Part shown: piece by piece, positions 52,422 to 64,000 of the stretch | Layout of the letters: each line of letters starts with the position of its first letter | Numbering within the stretch: the first letter of the stretch is position 1 | Source of the DNA: an uncultured Pelagibacteraceae bacterium | Lineage (GTDB): Bacteria; Pseudomonadota; Alphaproteobacteria; Pelagibacterales; Pelagibacteraceae | NCBI GenBank assembly: GCA_902542855.1 | Contig: CACBWE010000003.1 | Location: 1 to 64,000 of the forward strand | Direction of reading: 5' to 3' | DNA: 64,000 nucleotides | Program-made: the position numbers and the translations under genes | Notes under the pieces: model-generated | Database searches by the model: none | What the model was told of the DNA's origin: nothing | Seen by the model: only the letters and a program-made list of their open reading frames with translations

Positions 52422-52831
52422 TATGCAAATCTCTTAATTGTTTTGGTCTTAATAGGTAATTTTGCTGACGCTTTGTATAAAGCTTCTTTTGCAATTTGTT
52501 CAGAAACACCGTCAACTTCAAATAATATTCTTCCTGGTTTTACTCTGCATGCAAAGTACTCAGGTGAACCCTTTCCTTTACCCATTCTGACTTCAATTGG
52601 TTTTTTCGAAACTGGTATATTTGGAAATATTCTTGTCCAAACTCTTCCTTGTCTTTTCATGTGTCTTGTTAAAGCAACTCTTGCGGCTTCAATTTGTTTT
52701 CCGGTAACTCTTTCAGGCTGTAAAGCTTTTAATGCGTAAGCACCATAATTAATAGTGCTTGCTCTAGTAGCAGTACCATGAATTCTGCCTTTATGAGCTT
52801 TCCTCCATTTTGTTCTTACTGGTTGAAGCAT
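52421..52831 (-). CDS. rplP: 50S ribosomal protein L16
   Basis: [46 protein letters not shown]. Confidence 0.98.
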   Translation of the reverse strand: MLQPVRTKWRKAHKGRIHGTATRASTINYGAYALKALQPERVTGKQIEAARVALTRHMKRQGRVWTRIFPNIPVSKKPIEVRMGKGKGSPEYFACRVKPGRILFEVDGVSEQIAKEALYKASAKLPIKTKTIKRFA

Positions 52832-53511
52832 TATTGTTTACCTTCCTTTAGTGTTACCTTGTTTGTCTCTTGGCTAAATTCTCTTGCAAAAACTTCACCT
52901 TTATAAATCCAAACTTTAATACCAATAATTCCATAAGTTGTAAGAGCTTCTGCTTCCGCATAATCTATATCAGCTCTTAAAGTATGTGATGGAATGCTTC
53001 CATCTCTTAACCACTCTGTTCTAGCTATTTCATTTCCGCCAAGTCTTCCACTCACTGAAACTTTAATTCCTTTTGCTCCTAGTCTAATGCATGATTGCAT
53101 TGCTCTTTTCATAGCTCTTCTATAAGAAATTCTTTTAACAAGCTGCTGTGCAATATTTTCTGCTACCAAATAAGCATTAGTTTCAGGTTTTTTAACTTCT
53201 TTAATATTTAGATTAACTTCATTTGTTGTGAATTTTGAGAGATTATTTTTAATTTTGTCTATATCACTCCCCTTTTTTCCAATAACAAATCCAGGTCTAG
53301 AGGTATAGATAGTAACATAACATTTGTTAGATGTTCTTTCGATCATTACCTTAGATACTCCAGAGTTAATTACATTTTTCTTTATATATTCTCTAATTTT
53401 AAAATCTTCTATTAGATAGTTTCCAAAATCTTTTTTCTTAGCATACCATACAGAGTCCCATCCTCTGTTGACACCTAATCTAAAACCTACCGGATTAACT
53501 TTTTGTCCCAT
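52831..53511 (-). CDS. rpsC: 30S ribosomal protein S3
   Basis: [31 protein letters not shown]-type KH motif; [30 protein letters not shown]. Confidence 0.98.
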   Translation of the reverse strand: MGQKVNPVGFRLGVNRGWDSVWYAKKKDFGNYLIEDFKIREYIKKNVINSGVSKVMIERTSNKCYVTIYTSRPGFVIGKKGSDIDKIKNNLSKFTTNEVNLNIKEVKKPETNAYLVAENIAQQLVKRISYRRAMKRAMQSCIRLGAKGIKVSVSGRLGGNEIARTEWLRDGSIPSHTLRADIDYAEAEALTTYGIIGIKVWIYKGEVFAREFSQETNKVTLKEGKQ

Positions 53512-53893
53512 GTTTCTCCATTTGTTTTGCTTCTGATAAAATTATTGTAACAGTTGACCAAGGTTTTAATATTGGTGCTGCTCTTCCTTTTGCTCTAGGT
53601 CTAAATCTTTTCATAACTATTTTTTTTCCACAAAATGCCTCTTTAACTATTAATTTATCAATATCATATTGAAAGTTATTTTCAGCATTAGCAACTGCAG
53701 AGCTTATTGTTTTTCTAACATCTCTAGTAACTCTCTTTTCAGAAAACTGTAAATCTCTAATAGCAACATCAACTTTTTTACCAACGATACTTCTAAGTAT
53801 TGGATTTAACTTTCTAACGCTTGATCTAATACCATTGTTAACAGACTTCACTGTTTTTTCGTTCGATTTGTCTATTTTCTTTTTTTTGCCCAT
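53495..53893 (-). CDS. rplV: 50S ribosomal protein L22
   Basis: [56 protein letters not shown]. Confidence 0.96.
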   Translation of the reverse strand: MGKKKKIDKSNEKTVKSVNNGIRSSVRKLNPILRSIVGKKVDVAIRDLQFSEKRVTRDVRKTISSAVANAENNFQYDIDKLIVKEAFCGKKIVMKRFRPRAKGRAAPILKPWSTVTIILSEAKQMEKHGTKS

Positions 53894-53895
53894 AA

Positions 53896-54192
53896 TTATT
53901 TCTTCTCTGCTGTTGCTGGTTTAGCTTTTTTGTCAGCTGGTGTATGACCAAAGAATGTTCTGGTTGGTGCAAACTCACCTAGTTTATGACCAACCATATC
54001 CTCTGATACAGTTATTGGTATAAATTTTTTGCCATTATAAATTTGGAAACTGACTCCTACAAAATCAGGTAAAATTGTAGATTTTCTTGACCAAGTTTTA
54101 ATAGGAATTTTTTTTGGATCGTCTTTATACTTATCTACTTTCTTCATTAAGCTTTCTTCTACGAACGGTCCTTTCCAAACTGCTCTAGCCAT
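53896..54192 (-). CDS. rpsS: 30S ribosomal protein S19
   Basis: [38 protein letters not shown]. Confidence 0.98.
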   Translation of the reverse strand: MARAVWKGPFVEESLMKKVDKYKDDPKKIPIKTWSRKSTILPDFVGVSFQIYNGKKFIPITVSEDMVGHKLGEFAPTRTFFGHTPADKKAKPATAEKK

Positions 54193-55031
54193 TACTTAGT
54201 ATCCTTCCTCTTATTTCTTCTCTTAACTATAAATTTATCTGTTCTTTTATTATCTCGAGTTTTTAAACCTTTAGCAGATTGTCCTGTAGGTGATACTGGA
54301 TGTCTTCCTCCAGCGGACTTACCTTCACCACCTCCATGAGGGTGATCAACTGGGTTTTTAACAACACCTCTGGTATGAGGTCTTCTACCCAACCATCTTG
54401 ATCTACCTGCTTTTCCAATTTTAATATTTTTTTGATCTGGATTACTTAAAATTCCAATTGTAGCTAAAGCTCTTGAATCTATTCTTCTCACTTCACCTGA
54501 GGCTAATTTTATTAAACTATAGTTTCCATCTAGACCACTAATAGTAACTGATGAACCAGCTGCTCTAGCGATTTTTCCACCACCACCTGGCTGTATCTCA
54601 ACATTATGTATATTGATACCCACTGGAATATCTTGCAATGGCATACAATTACCTACTTTAATTTCTTTTTTAGAACCGCTTTCAACTTTATCTCCAACTT
54701 TAATTTTTTGTGGTGCCAAGAAATATGAATGAGTACCATCCTCAAATTTAACTAACATAATGTAACATGATCTATTCGGATCATATTCAATTCTTTCAAC
54801 TGTGGCTTCCATGTCGAATTTTTTTCGATAAAAATCCACATGTCTGTACATTTTTTTATGTCCACCAGCTCTATTAATAGACGTAATATGACCGTTATTA
54901 TTTCTACCTTTCATTGCATTTTTAGGTGAAACTAAGGTCTTGAAAGGTTTACCCTTCCATAAACCAGTTCTATCGACTAAAATAGTACCTCTTGTAGATT
55001 TTGTGTATGGTTTAAAAGTTTTTAATGCCAT
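54192..55031 (-). CDS. rplB: 50S ribosomal protein L2
   Basis: [54 protein letters not shown]. Confidence 0.98.
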   Translation of the reverse strand: MALKTFKPYTKSTRGTILVDRTGLWKGKPFKTLVSPKNAMKGRNNNGHITSINRAGGHKKMYRHVDFYRKKFDMEATVERIEYDPNRSCYIMLVKFEDGTHSYFLAPQKIKVGDKVESGSKKEIKVGNCMPLQDIPVGINIHNVEIQPGGGGKIARAAGSSVTISGLDGNYSLIKLASGEVRRIDSRALATIGILSNPDQKNIKIGKAGRSRWLGRRPHTRGVVKNPVDHPHGGGEGKSAGGRHPVSPTGQSAKGLKTRDNKRTDKFIVKRRNKRKDTK

Positions 55032-55034
55032 TTA

Positions 55035-55328
55035 TTAAATTCCTGTTGTTAGGTCAATGCTCTGACCTTTTTTTAAAGTAATTATTGCTTTTTTATATCC
55101 AGATACTTTTACCTTTCTCCCTCTCGTAACTTTTGTTCTGTTCTGTTTGTTAATAATATTTATCTTTGTCACATTTACTTTGAATATTTTTTCAATATTT
55201 TTTTTTAAATTTTTTTTATTTGCTCCATCTGGAACTTTAAATACAATTTTATTTAGTTCAGATAAATTAGTTGATTTCTCAGTGACCACAGGAGAAAGAA
55301 TTTTATCGTATAAATGAATTTTTTCCAT
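55035..55328 (-). CDS. rplW: 50S ribosomal protein L23
   Basis: YDKILSPVVTEKSTNLSELNKIVFKV; KVNVTKINIINKQNRTKVTRGRKVKVSGYKKAIITLKKG. Confidence 0.96.
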   Translation of the reverse strand: MEKIHLYDKILSPVVTEKSTNLSELNKIVFKVPDGANKKNLKKNIEKIFKVNVTKINIINKQNRTKVTRGRKVKVSGYKKAIITLKKGQSIDLTTGI

Positions 55329-55329
55329 A

Positions 55330-55953
55330 TTATGAATATCTCTTTTCTAGTTCTTTTACAGAACTTTCTGTAAAAACTACTTTTTTAAATTTAATAATGT
55401 CATAAGCGCTGAAATGATTTACATCTGTAACTTTTACATTTGGAATATTTCTTACTGATTTTTCAATTTTTTCTTTAGAATTTTTATCTAAAATTATTAG
55501 TGAATTTGTAATTTCAAGTTTATTAATAATTGAGTTCATCTCTTTTGTTTTTTTAATTTCAGAACTAAAATCATTTAAGATTAGTAAATTTTTATTATTA
55601 TTTTTTTCAGTAATTAATGAAGCCACGCTTTGTTTTTTCTCTGTTTTGTTTAGTTTTCTTTTTTTATAAGCCAATTCACCTTTTGGTCCATGAGCAATTC
55701 CACCGCCGACAAATATAGGAGCTTTTCTACTAGCATGCCTTGCGCCACCAGTCCCTTTTTGAGCATATATTTTTGAAGTTGGCCCTCTTACTTCATTTTG
55801 TTGTTTAGTTTTGGCATGTCTTCCTTTGTAATTAGCATTTGTTTTATAAAGAACAGCGCTAACTAATTTATGGTTAATTTTTGCAGAAAAAATCTTATCC
55901 AAAACTTCAATACTATCTTTTTTCCCATCTATGCTCATTTTATTTAATTTCAT
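55330..55953 (-). CDS. rplD: 50S ribosomal protein L4
   Basis: GRHAKTKQQNEVRGPTSKIYAQKGTGGARHASRKAPIFVGGGIAHGPK. Confidence 0.97.
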   Translation of the reverse strand: MKLNKMSIDGKKDSIEVLDKIFSAKINHKLVSAVLYKTNANYKGRHAKTKQQNEVRGPTSKIYAQKGTGGARHASRKAPIFVGGGIAHGPKGELAYKKRKLNKTEKKQSVASLITEKNNNKNLLILNDFSSEIKKTKEMNSIINKLEITNSLIILDKNSKEKIEKSVRNIPNVKVTDVNHFSAYDIIKFKKVVFTESSVKELEKRYS

Positions 55954-56663
55954 TATTTTTTCTTTTTCTCAGGTGTTTTTTTAGCCTCTTCTGCAGCTGC
56001 TTGTTTCTCAACAATTGTCATTTTGCTTATATTTTTTACCGATTTTTTAACCATTACTTCAGAATTTTTTGAACCAGGTATTGATCCTTTTAAGTAGAGA
56101 AGTTCGTTTTCTAAGTCAGTTTTTATTATTTCGATATTTTGCATTGTTCTTAGCTTGTCACCCATATGACCAGCCATTTTTTTTCCTTTAAAAACTTTTC
56201 CTGGATCTTGACTATGCCCAGTTGAACCATGTGCTCTGTGTGATATTGAAACACCGTGACTTGCTCTTAAACCACCAAAATTTTGTCTTTTCATAGCACC
56301 AGCAAAACCTTTACCAATTGTCTTTGATCTTGTGTCCACAAATTTAATATCTTTGAATATTTCTAAACCGAACTCGTTTCCTTCTTTGTAAACAGATGTG
56401 TCAATTACTCTAAATTCTTTTAATTTTTTCTTAGCTTCTGTATTTTTTTTAGAAAAAACACCTTTCATTGCTTTTGTTAATTTTGAATTTTTAATTTTTC
56501 CATATCCAAGCTGAACAGCTTTGTATCCTCTTTTTTCCTCTTCAATAACCTGAATAACTCTAGCTTTTTCAACCTTAAGCACAGTCACAGGAACTAACTG
56601 ACCTGATTTATAGAATTCTCTCGTCATTCCTATTTTTTTTCCTAATAAAGCTATCTCGCTCAT
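55953..56663 (-). CDS. rplC: 50S ribosomal protein L3
   Basis: LLGKKIGMTREFYKSGQLVPVTVLK; SHRAHGSTGHSQDPGKVFKGKKMAGHMG. Confidence 0.98.
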   Translation of the reverse strand: MSEIALLGKKIGMTREFYKSGQLVPVTVLKVEKARVIQVIEEEKRGYKAVQLGYGKIKNSKLTKAMKGVFSKKNTEAKKKLKEFRVIDTSVYKEGNEFGLEIFKDIKFVDTRSKTIGKGFAGAMKRQNFGGLRASHGVSISHRAHGSTGHSQDPGKVFKGKKMAGHMGDKLRTMQNIEIIKTDLENELLYLKGSIPGSKNSEVMVKKSVKNISKMTIVEKQAAAEEAKKTPEKKKK

Positions 56664-56665
56664 AA

Positions 56666-56974
56666 TTAAATTTTAATCTCCACATCTACACCAGAAGCTA
56701 AATCAAGTTTCATCAATGCTTCTACAGTTTGTGGTGTTGGTTCAATGATATCTATTAATCTTTTGTGAGTTCTTGATTCAAATTGTTCTCTACTTTTCTT
56801 ATCTATATGAGGTGATCTTAATACAGTATATCTTTCAATTCTTGTAGGTAATGGAATAGGTCCTTTAATTGTAGCTCCAGTTCTTTTAACTGTGTTTACA
56901 ATTTCTTCGGTAGATGCGTCTAGAACTTTATTATCGTACGCTCTTAGTTTTATTCTTATGTTTTGCTTTTCCAT
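56666..56974 (-). CDS. rpsJ: 30S ribosomal protein S10
   Basis: [39 protein letters not shown]. Confidence 0.98.
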   Translation of the reverse strand: MEKQNIRIKLRAYDNKVLDASTEEIVNTVKRTGATIKGPIPLPTRIERYTVLRSPHIDKKSREQFESRTHKRLIDIIEPTPQTVEALMKLDLASGVDVEIKI

Positions 56975-59052
56975 TATCCTGCTACCTTTTTAGTTACTTC
57001 GTCTTGAACGTTTTGAGGAACTTTAGAATAATGATCAAAGAACATTGAATATTGTGCTCTTCCTTGTGACATTGATCTAAGATTATTAATGTAACCGAAC
57101 ATATTGGCCAGAGGAACCATAGCTGTAATTACAGTTGCATTACCTCTTTGCTCTTGAGTGCTAATTTGCCCTCTTCGACTGTTTAAATCACCAATTACAT
57201 CTCCCATATAGTCTTCAGGAGTAACGACTTCTACTCTCATTATCGGTTCTAGAAGTTTTAATCCACCTTGAGTACAAGCTTCTTTAAAACATGCTCTACT
57301 TGCAAGTTCAAAAGCTAAAACGCTTGAGTCAACATCGTGATGTAAACCATCAACAATAGTTACTTTGTAATCAATCATTGGAAATCCTGCCAAAATTCCA
57401 CTATCAGAGACAGTTTCAATACCTTTTTCAACACCAGGAATGAATTCTTTTGGAATAGCTCCACCCTTTATAGCACTTTCAACTTCTCTTCCTTTTCCTG
57501 GTTCTTGTGGTTCAACAAATAATTTAACCTTAGCAAACTGGCCAGCACCACCACTTTGTTTTTTATGTATGTATTCATACTCAGCGGATTTTTCTATAGT
57601 TTCTCTGTAAGCAACTTGTGGAGCACCAACGTTTGCTTCAACTTTAAATTCCCTTTTCATTCGATCAACAATAATATCTAAGTGAAGTTCACCCATGCCT
57701 TTAATGATTGTTTGACCCGACTCTTCGTCTGAAGAAACTCTAAATGATGGATCCTCTTTAGCTAATCTTGCTAATGCTTCGCCCATTTTTTCTTGGTCAC
57801 CTTTTGTTTTTGGCTCTACAGCAATTTCAATTACTGGGTCTGGAAATTCCATTGGCTCTAATAAAACTGGATTTTCCTTATCACATAAAGTGTGACCAGT
57901 CATAGTATTTTTTAATCCAGCTAGTGAAACAATATCACCTGCGTTAGCTTCTTTAATATCTTCTCTTGAATTAGCATGCATTAAAAGCATACGGCCAACT
58001 CTTTCTTCTTTGTCAGATGAAGAGTTATATACGGCAGTACCAGACTTAATTGTTCCAGAATAAATTCTAACAAATGTTAAAGAACCTACAAATGGATCGT
58101 TTGCAACTTTGAAGGCCAAACCTGAGAAAGAGGAACCATCATCAAATTTCATCTCAACTTCATCTTCTGAACCAACTTTTGTTCCTTTAATTGAGCCAAT
58201 ATCTACTGGGCTTGGCAAGTAATTTACAACTGCATCTAATAAAGGTTGAACACCTTTATTTTTAAACGCAGATCCAGTTAAAACTGGGACAAAACTAAAG
58301 TTCAATGTTCCTTTTCTTATACACTTAACTAAATCTTCCTCTTTAATTTCCTCTCCATTTAAATAAGACTCCATTAATTTTTCGTCTTGTTCTACAGCAG
58401 TTTCAATTAATTCTGTTCTATATTTTTCAGTAATTTCTTTAATATCATCAGGAATATCTTTGTATTCCCATTCGGCACCTAATGCCTCATTTTTCCAAAC
58501 TTGAGCTTTCATTTTAACTAAATCAACAACTCCAGTTAAAGAAGCCTCAATTCCAATTGGAACCTGTAATACTAATGGCTTAGCGCCTAATCTATCTTTA
58601 ATCATATCAACACATCTAAAGAAATCAGCACCTGTTCTATCTAGTTTATTTACAAAACAAATTCTTGGAACTTTATATTTGTCAGCTTGTCTCCATACTG
58701 TTTCAGATTGTGGCTCTACACCTGCTACACCATCAAAAACAGCTACAGCACCATCCAAAACTTTCAAAGATCTTTCTACTTCAATAGTAAAGTCTACGTG
58801 ACCTGGGGTATCAATGATGTTAACTCTGTGATCATTCCAAAAACAAGTAGTTGCTGCAGAAGTAATTGTAATTCCCCTTTCTTGTTCTTGCTCCATCCAA
58901 TCCATGGTTGCTGCACCATCATGCACTTCACCAATTTTATGGCTCTTACCTGTATAATATAAAATTCTTTCTGTTGTAGTTGTTTTACCAGCATCTATAT
59001 GGGCCATGATCCCAATATTTCTATATTTATCTAATGAATGAGTTCTAGCCAT
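56974..59052 (-). CDS. fusA: Elongation factor G
   Basis: [50 protein letters not shown]. Confidence 0.98.
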   Translation of the reverse strand: MARTHSLDKYRNIGIMAHIDAGKTTTTERILYYTGKSHKIGEVHDGAATMDWMEQEQERGITITSAATTCFWNDHRVNIIDTPGHVDFTIEVERSLKVLDGAVAVFDGVAGVEPQSETVWRQADKYKVPRICFVNKLDRTGADFFRCVDMIKDRLGAKPLVLQVPIGIEASLTGVVDLVKMKAQVWKNEALGAEWEYKDIPDDIKEITEKYRTELIETAVEQDEKLMESYLNGEEIKEEDLVKCIRKGTLNFSFVPVLTGSAFKNKGVQPLLDAVVNYLPSPVDIGSIKGTKVGSEDEVEMKFDDGSSFSGLAFKVANDPFVGSLTFVRIYSGTIKSGTAVYNSSSDKEERVGRMLLMHANSREDIKEANAGDIVSLAGLKNTMTGHTLCDKENPVLLEPMEFPDPVIEIAVEPKTKGDQEKMGEALARLAKEDPSFRVSSDEESGQTIIKGMGELHLDIIVDRMKREFKVEANVGAPQVAYRETIEKSAEYEYIHKKQSGGAGQFAKVKLFVEPQEPGKGREVESAIKGGAIPKEFIPGVEKGIETVSDSGILAGFPMIDYKVTIVDGLHHDVDSSVLAFELASRACFKEACTQGGLKLLEPIMRVEVVTPEDYMGDVIGDLNSRRGQISTQEQRGNATVITAMVPLANMFGYINNLRSMSQGRAQYSMFFDHYSKVPQNVQDEVTKKVAG

Positions 59053-59058
59053 ATCTTA

Positions 59059-59529
59059 TTACCACCTAAAATGAGCAAATGCCTTGTTAGACTCTGCCAT
59101 TTTATGTACATCCTCTCTTTTTTTAACAGCAGCTCCTTTTTTTTCATAAGCATCATAGAGCTCATTAAAAATTTTATCTGCCATATGTTTGTCTTTTCTT
59201 TTTCTTGCTGACTCTACTAACCATCTAATTGCTAAGGCTTGAGCTCTTTTACTTTTTACTTCAACAGGAACTTGATAAGTTGCACCACCAACTCTTCTAG
59301 ATCTAACTTCTACAGTTGGTTTGATATTGTTAATTGCTTCATTAAAAATATTTATTGGCTCATCTTTTGTTTTTGTTTTTATTTTGTCAATTGCATCATA
59401 AACTATTTTAGCAGCAATACCTCTTTTACCGTCATACATTATATTGTTGATTAATTTTGGAATGATAGTTGATTTAAATTTTGGATCTGGAACTACATTT
59501 TTTTTTGGTTGAGTTTTTTTTCTAGACAT
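59059..59529 (-). CDS. rpsG: 30S ribosomal protein S7
   Basis: VEVRSRRVGGATYQVPVEVKSKRAQALAIRWLVESARKR; NKAFAHFRW. Confidence 0.98.
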   Translation of the reverse strand: MSRKKTQPKKNVVPDPKFKSTIIPKLINNIMYDGKRGIAAKIVYDAIDKIKTKTKDEPINIFNEAINNIKPTVEVRSRRVGGATYQVPVEVKSKRAQALAIRWLVESARKRKDKHMADKIFNELYDAYEKKGAAVKKREDVHKMAESNKAFAHFRW

Positions 59530-59900
59530 TATTTACCTTTTTTTGTTCCGTATAAAGATCTTCTTTGTTTTCTGTTTGCAACACCTTGCGTATCTAGATT
59601 ACCTCTTAAAATATGATAACGAACTCCTGGTAAATCTTTTACCCTACCACCTCTAATCAATACTACCGAGTGTTCTTGTAGATTGTGACCTTCACCAGGA
59701 ATATAAGCTGTAACCTCAAATCCATTTGACAATCTTACCCTAGCAACTTTTCTTAATGCAGAGTTTGGTTTCTTAGGAGTTGTTGTATAAACTTTTACAC
59801 AAACACCTCTCTTTAAAGGTTGTTTTTGTAAAGCAGGAACTTTGTTCCTTGCAGCTGGTTTAACTCTTTTTTTTCTTAACAACTGATTAATAGTTGGCAT
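59529..59900 (-). CDS. rpsL: 30S ribosomal protein S12
   Basis: [70 protein letters not shown]. Confidence 0.99.
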   Translation of the reverse strand: MPTINQLLRKKRVKPAARNKVPALQKQPLKRGVCVKVYTTTPKKPNSALRKVARVRLSNGFEVTAYIPGEGHNLQEHSVVLIRGGRVKDLPGVRYHILRGNLDTQGVANRKQRRSLYGTKKGK

Positions 59901-60068
59901 AAATATTTTAAAAATTAATTAATTTATTTTTAGATGAAAATAACTGACAGGTTATTTTGTGGCAGCGTTTAGTACTGTTAGAAGCACTACATTCCAACCA
60001 AAAACATCGCCAAATTACTTATTAATAACCCTTTGTCAAACTAAAACTGCAATTTTTAAGCGATTTTT

Positions 60069-63000
60069 TTATTGATTTGTTTGTGTTTCTTCAGGTTCTG
60101 AAGCTTCTATTTTTTCCTGCTCTGCTAAGAAGTTATTATCATCCTCAAGGGCTTTATTGTTCCATCTATTTTTAATATTACCAGTACCTGCAGGAACTAA
60201 TCTTCCAACTATTACGTTCTCTTTTAGACCATTTAATGGATCAACTTTTCCTTTAATTGCAGCATCTGTTAGTACTCTTGTAGTTTCTTGGAACGAAGCA
60301 GCTGAAATAAATGATTCAGTTTGAAGTGAAGCTTTAGTGATACCCATTAGAACTCTCTCACCAACCGCTGGAGTTTTACCCTCTGCAACTAATTTTTCAT
60401 TGGTATTATCAAACTTAATTCTATCAATTACTTCACCTGGTAAATAATTGGAGTCACCTGATACTTTAACTTCAACTTTTTTAAGCATTTGTCTTAAAAT
60501 AGTTTCTATATGCTTATCGTTTATTATTACACCTTGTAATCTATAGACTTCTTGAACTTGATTAACAAAATATTCTGTTAATTCCTTAATACCTAAAATT
60601 CTTAAAATATCATGTGGTAAAGGTTGTCCATCTAAAAGATATTCTCCTTTTTGAATTTTTTCACCTGGATTAAAATTAATATGTTTGCCTTTCGGAATTA
60701 AATAATTTGAAGGCTCTGAGCCATCTTCAGGAACAATAGAAACTCTTTGTTTACCTCTCACCTCTTTACCAAATACTACGCTACCATCATTTTCAGCAAT
60801 GATTGCACTATCTTTAGCTTTTCTTGCTTCAAATAACTCAGCAACTCTTGGAAGTCCTCCAGTAATATCTTTCGTTTTTGTAGTTTCCTTAGGTAGTCTT
60901 GCAATTACATCGCCTGCATAAACTTTTTGACCATCTTTAATTGATAAAATGGAATCTGGTACTAAATAATATCTAGCTTCATTATCGTCAGCTTTTTTAA
61001 TTACATTTCCTTTTTCATCTCTAAGAGTAACTCTAGGTTTTAAATCAGTACTTTTTGATTGGCCTCTCCAATCAATTACTGATTTAGAAGAAATTCCTGT
61101 TGCATCGTCAGTAGTTTCTTGAATTGAAACACCATCTATTAAATCTACATAACTAGCTGTACCACTTTTCTCTGCTATAACTGGTGTTGTGTAAGGATCC
61201 CATTCACAAATTTTAGTATTCGCTTTTACTTTATCACCGTTATTAAAAAATAATCTTGATCCATATGCAACTTTGTAAACTGCAATTTGAACTCCATTAT
61301 CATCCTCAATTGAAAGCTGAGTATTTCTACCCATTACAATTAAATTCTTTTTAGAGTCCTCTAATATATTTGAGTTTATAATTTTTAATGTTCCTTCATT
61401 TTTAGTTACAATTTGTGAGTCCTGTTTAACTGAAGCAGTTCCACCTACGTGGAAAGTTCTCATTGTTAACTGTGTTCCTGGTTCACCGATTGACTGTGCA
61501 GAAATCATTCCAATAGCTTCACCAACGTGAACCATTTTACCTCTAGATAAATCTCTTCCGTAAGAAGTAGCACAAACACCTTCTTTTGAACCACAAGTCA
61601 TAACTGAGTAAACTTTTATTGATTTTACCCCTGCAGCATCAATTTTATCGCATCCAGCCTCATCGATCATAGTTTGTTTTTTGATTATTACTTCACCAGT
61701 TAAAGGATGTTTAACCTCATCAAATGTAATTCTACCTAGCGCTCTTTCAGATAGGCTAACTACTACATTACCACCTTCTAAGATTTCAGAAAGCTCGATA
61801 AATCCTGGATTTTTACAGTCACAAGCTTTCTTGGTAACAGTTAAATCTTGAGCTACATCACATAGTCTTCTCGTTAAATATCCAGAACTAGCTGTTTTAA
61901 GTGCTGTATCTGCTAACCCTTTTCTAGCTCCGTGAGTTGAATTAAAGTACTCTAAAGCAGTTAATCCCTCTTTAAAGTTTGAAATAATTGGACTTTCAAT
62001 AATTTCTCCTGAAGGTTTGGCAATCAAACCCCTCATTCCTGCTAATTGTTTCATTTGAGCAGCAGATCCTCTGGCTCCGCTGTCTGCCATCATAAATACT
62101 GAATTTATTTTTAATCCTTCATCAGTTTTTTCTGTAGCTGAAATTCCCTTCATCATTTCACCGGCAACTTTATCTGTACACTTGGACCATGCATCGACAA
62201 CTTTATTATATTTTTCACCTCTTGTGATCAAACCTTCAGCATATTGGGTTTCATAATCTGAAATTAATTTCTTAGTGTCATCAATTAATTGAGTTTTATT
62301 TGCTGGAATTACTAGATCATCTTTTCCAAATGAAATTCCTGCTTTAAATGCATGTTTAAAACCTAAATCTTTAAGTTTATCACAGAAAATCACAGTTGTC
62401 TTTTGACCACAAAATCTAAACACAACATCAATTATTTCTGAAACCACCTTTTTAGGTAATAATCTATCTACTAAAGAAAACTTAATGTTACTATTCTTGG
62501 GTAATAAATTTGCTAATAAAAATCTTCCAGCTGTGGAAGTATATTTTTCCATTTTCTTGTTACCTTGATCATCTACAGTCTCAAATCTTGAAATAATAGT
62601 GCTATGAACATTTATTTGGCTAGATGATAATGCAAATTCAATTTGATCTGAATTTGTAAAGTATCCAGCTGGTTTATCAGAAATAGGTTCTTGTGATAGA
62701 TAATAAATTCCTAAAATCATATCCTGACTTGGAACGATAATTGGTTTTCCATTTGATGGAGAAAGAATATTATTTGTAGATAACATTAAAATTCTTGCTT
62801 CTAGTTGTGCCTCTAAACTTAATGGAACATGAACCGCCATTTGGTCACCATCAAAATCAGCGTTAAATGCTGCACAAGTTAAAGGGTGTAATTCAATTGC
62901 ATCACCTTCAATTAATTTTGGCTCAAATGCTTGAACTCCAAGTCTATGAAGTGTTGGCGCTCTATTTAAAAGTACAGGATGTTCTCTAACTATCAATTCT

Positions 63001-64000
63001 AGAGCATCCCAAACTGCATTAGTCTCTTTTTCAACTAATTTTTTAGCTTGTTTAATTGTAGAAGCTAAGCCTAGTTTATTTAATCGTGCATATAAGAATG
63101 GTTTAAATAATTCTAAGGCCATTTTTTTTGGTAAACCACATTCATGAAGTTTCAAATCTGGACCAACAACGATCACAGATCTTCCAGAATAATCAACTCG
63201 TTTGCCTAGAAGATTCTGTCTAAATCTACCTTGTTTCCCTTTTAGCATTTCTGCAAGCGATTTAAGTGGTCTCTTACCTGTACCTGTAATTACTCTACCT
63301 CTTCTACCGTTATCAAATAGTGCATCTACCGACTCTTGAAGCATTCTTTTTTCATTTCTCACAATGATATCTGGAGCTTTAAGATCCATTAGTCTTTTCA
63401 ATCTGTTATTTCTGTTGATTACTCTTCTATATAAATCGTTAAGATCTGAAGTAGCAAATCTTCCACCGTCTAAAGGAACCAAAGGTCTTAATTCAGGTGG
63501 TATAACAGGAACTACTGTCATAATCATCCACTCAGGTTTTTGACCAGTTTCAATAAATGACTCGATTAATTTTAATCTTTTTATTGCTCTTTCTTCGTTG
63601 ACCTTTGATTTAGTTTCTTTAATAAAGTTAACAAGATTCTTTCTTTCTAATTCTAGATCTAAATTCTTTAACATCTCTAAAACTGCTTCAGCACCAATCC
63701 CTGCTGTAAAGCTCTCTTCACCAAATTCATCTTGGTATTTTGCTAATTCTTCCTCATTTAAGAGTTGATTTTTTTGTAGACCAGTTAGACCTGGTTCTAT
63801 CACTATAAAGTTTTCAAAATAAAGAACTCTCTCTATTTCCTTTAATTTCATATCAACTGCTAAAGCAATTCTACTTGGAAGAGACTTTAAAAACCAAATA
63901 TGTGCTACCGGTGTAGCAAGATTAATGTGACCCATTCTCTCTCTTCTTACATTTGATTTTGTAACTTCAACACCACATTTCTCACAAATGATTCCTCTAA
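60069..64000 (-). CDS. rpoC: RNA polymerase subunit beta' (5' end truncated by window edge)
   Basis: [20 protein letters not shown]; the frame continues upstream of the called Met at 63935 as [19 protein letters not shown] to the window end. Confidence 0.97.
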   Translation of the reverse strand, partial: RGIICEKCGVEVTKSNVRRERMGHINLATPVAHIWFLKSLPSRIALAVDMKLKEIERVLYFENFIVIEPGLTGLQKNQLLNEEELAKYQDEFGEESFTAGIGAEAVLEMLKNLDLELERKNLVNFIKETKSKVNEERAIKRLKLIESFIETGQKPEWMIMTVVPVIPPELRPLVPLDGGRFATSDLNDLYRRVINRNNRLKRLMDLKAPDIIVRNEKRMLQESVDALFDNGRRGRVITGTGKRPLKSLAEMLKGKQGRFRQNLLGKRVDYSGRSVIVVGPDLKLHECGLPKKMALELFKPFLYARLNKLGLASTIKQAKKLVEKETNAVWDALELIVREHPVLLNRAPTLHRLGVQAFEPKLIEGDAIELHPLTCAAFNADFDGDQMAVHVPLSLEAQLEARILMLSTNNILSPSNGKPIIVPSQDMILGIYYLSQEPISDKPAGYFTNSDQIEFALSSSQINVHSTIISRFETVDDQGNKKMEKYTSTAGRFLLANLLPKNSNIKFSLVDRLLPKKVVSEIIDVVFRFCGQKTTVIFCDKLKDLGFKHAFKAGISFGKDDLVIPANKTQLIDDTKKLISDYETQYAEGLITRGEKYNKVVDAWSKCTDKVAGEMMKGISATEKTDEGLKINSVFMMADSGARGSAAQMKQLAGMRGLIAKPSGEIIESPIISNFKEGLTALEYFNSTHGARKGLADTALKTASSGYLTRRLCDVAQDLTVTKKACDCKNPGFIELSEILEGGNVVVSLSERALGRITFDEVKHPLTGEVIIKKQTMIDEAGCDKIDAAGVKSIKVYSVMTCGSKEGVCATSYGRDLSRGKMVHVGEAIGMISAQSIGEPGTQLTMRTFHVGGTASVKQDSQIVTKNEGTLKIINSNILEDSKKNLIVMGRNTQLSIEDDNGVQIAVYKVAYGSRLFFNNGDKVKANTKICEWDPYTTPVIAEKSGTASYVDLIDGVSIQETTDDATGISSKSVIDWRGQSKSTDLKPRVTLRDEKGNVIKKADDNEARYYLVPDSILSIKDGQKVYAGDVIARLPKETTKTKDITGGLPRVAELFEARKAKDSAIIAENDGSVVFGKEVRGKQRVSIVPEDGSEPSNYLIPKGKHINFNPGEKIQKGEYLLDGQPLPHDILRILGIKELTEYFVNQVQEVYRLQGVIINDKHIETILRQMLKKVEVKVSGDSNYLPGEVIDRIKFDNTNEKLVAEGKTPAVGERVLMGITKASLQTESFISAASFQETTRVLTDAAIKGKVDPLNGLKENVIVGRLVPAGTGNIKNRWNNKALEDDNNFLAEQEKIEASEPEETQTNQ

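Noticed and set aside
58687-58994. Both-strand ORFs inside fusA (58687..58962, 58794..58994)
   Set aside because: Alternative frames of the highly conserved EF-G GTPase domain
60011-60039. Candidate sigma70 promoter upstream of rpsL (TTGACA on the minus strand at 60034-60039)
   Set aside because: No convincing -10 hexamer at 16-18 bp spacing; too weak to call

Overview
AT-rich alphaproteobacterial chromosome segment. Gene content and protein style look like SAR11 / Candidatus Pelagibacter; this is recognition only, no search was run. Three zones are visible. (1) A core left flank: folK, smpB, dapA, a lytic transglycosylase, tRNA-Ser(GCU) and the sarcosine oxidase operon soxBDAG. (2) An accessory island at about 9.36-24.76 kb. 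It holds eight tandem paralogous genes for small secreted proteins, a TerB-like/coiled-coil membrane gene cluster, a divergent promoter region with a perfectly concentric nested palindrome, a secreted caspase-like protease beside a secreted trypsin-like protease with seven exact 13-residue DxNxDG repeats, a CII-like DNA-binding protein and a pentameric ligand-gated ion channel homologue. (3) A long core right flank: nuclease, MATE, trhO, gatCAB, ruvX, pyrBC, plsY, topA, ugd-galU, panC, mgtE, lipB, rluC, then the rplQ-rpoA-...-rpsJ-fusA-rpsG-rpsL ribosomal block and a 5'-truncated rpoC running off the right edge. The best novelty candidates are the eight-copy family (each predicted mature protein has exactly two cysteines, with the second cysteine relocated in two adjacent copies), the TerB/membrane cluster with its nested operator, and the caspase/trypsin pair sharing a [S/T]WIKKK motif. 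All functional calls come from reading motifs in the supplied translations.
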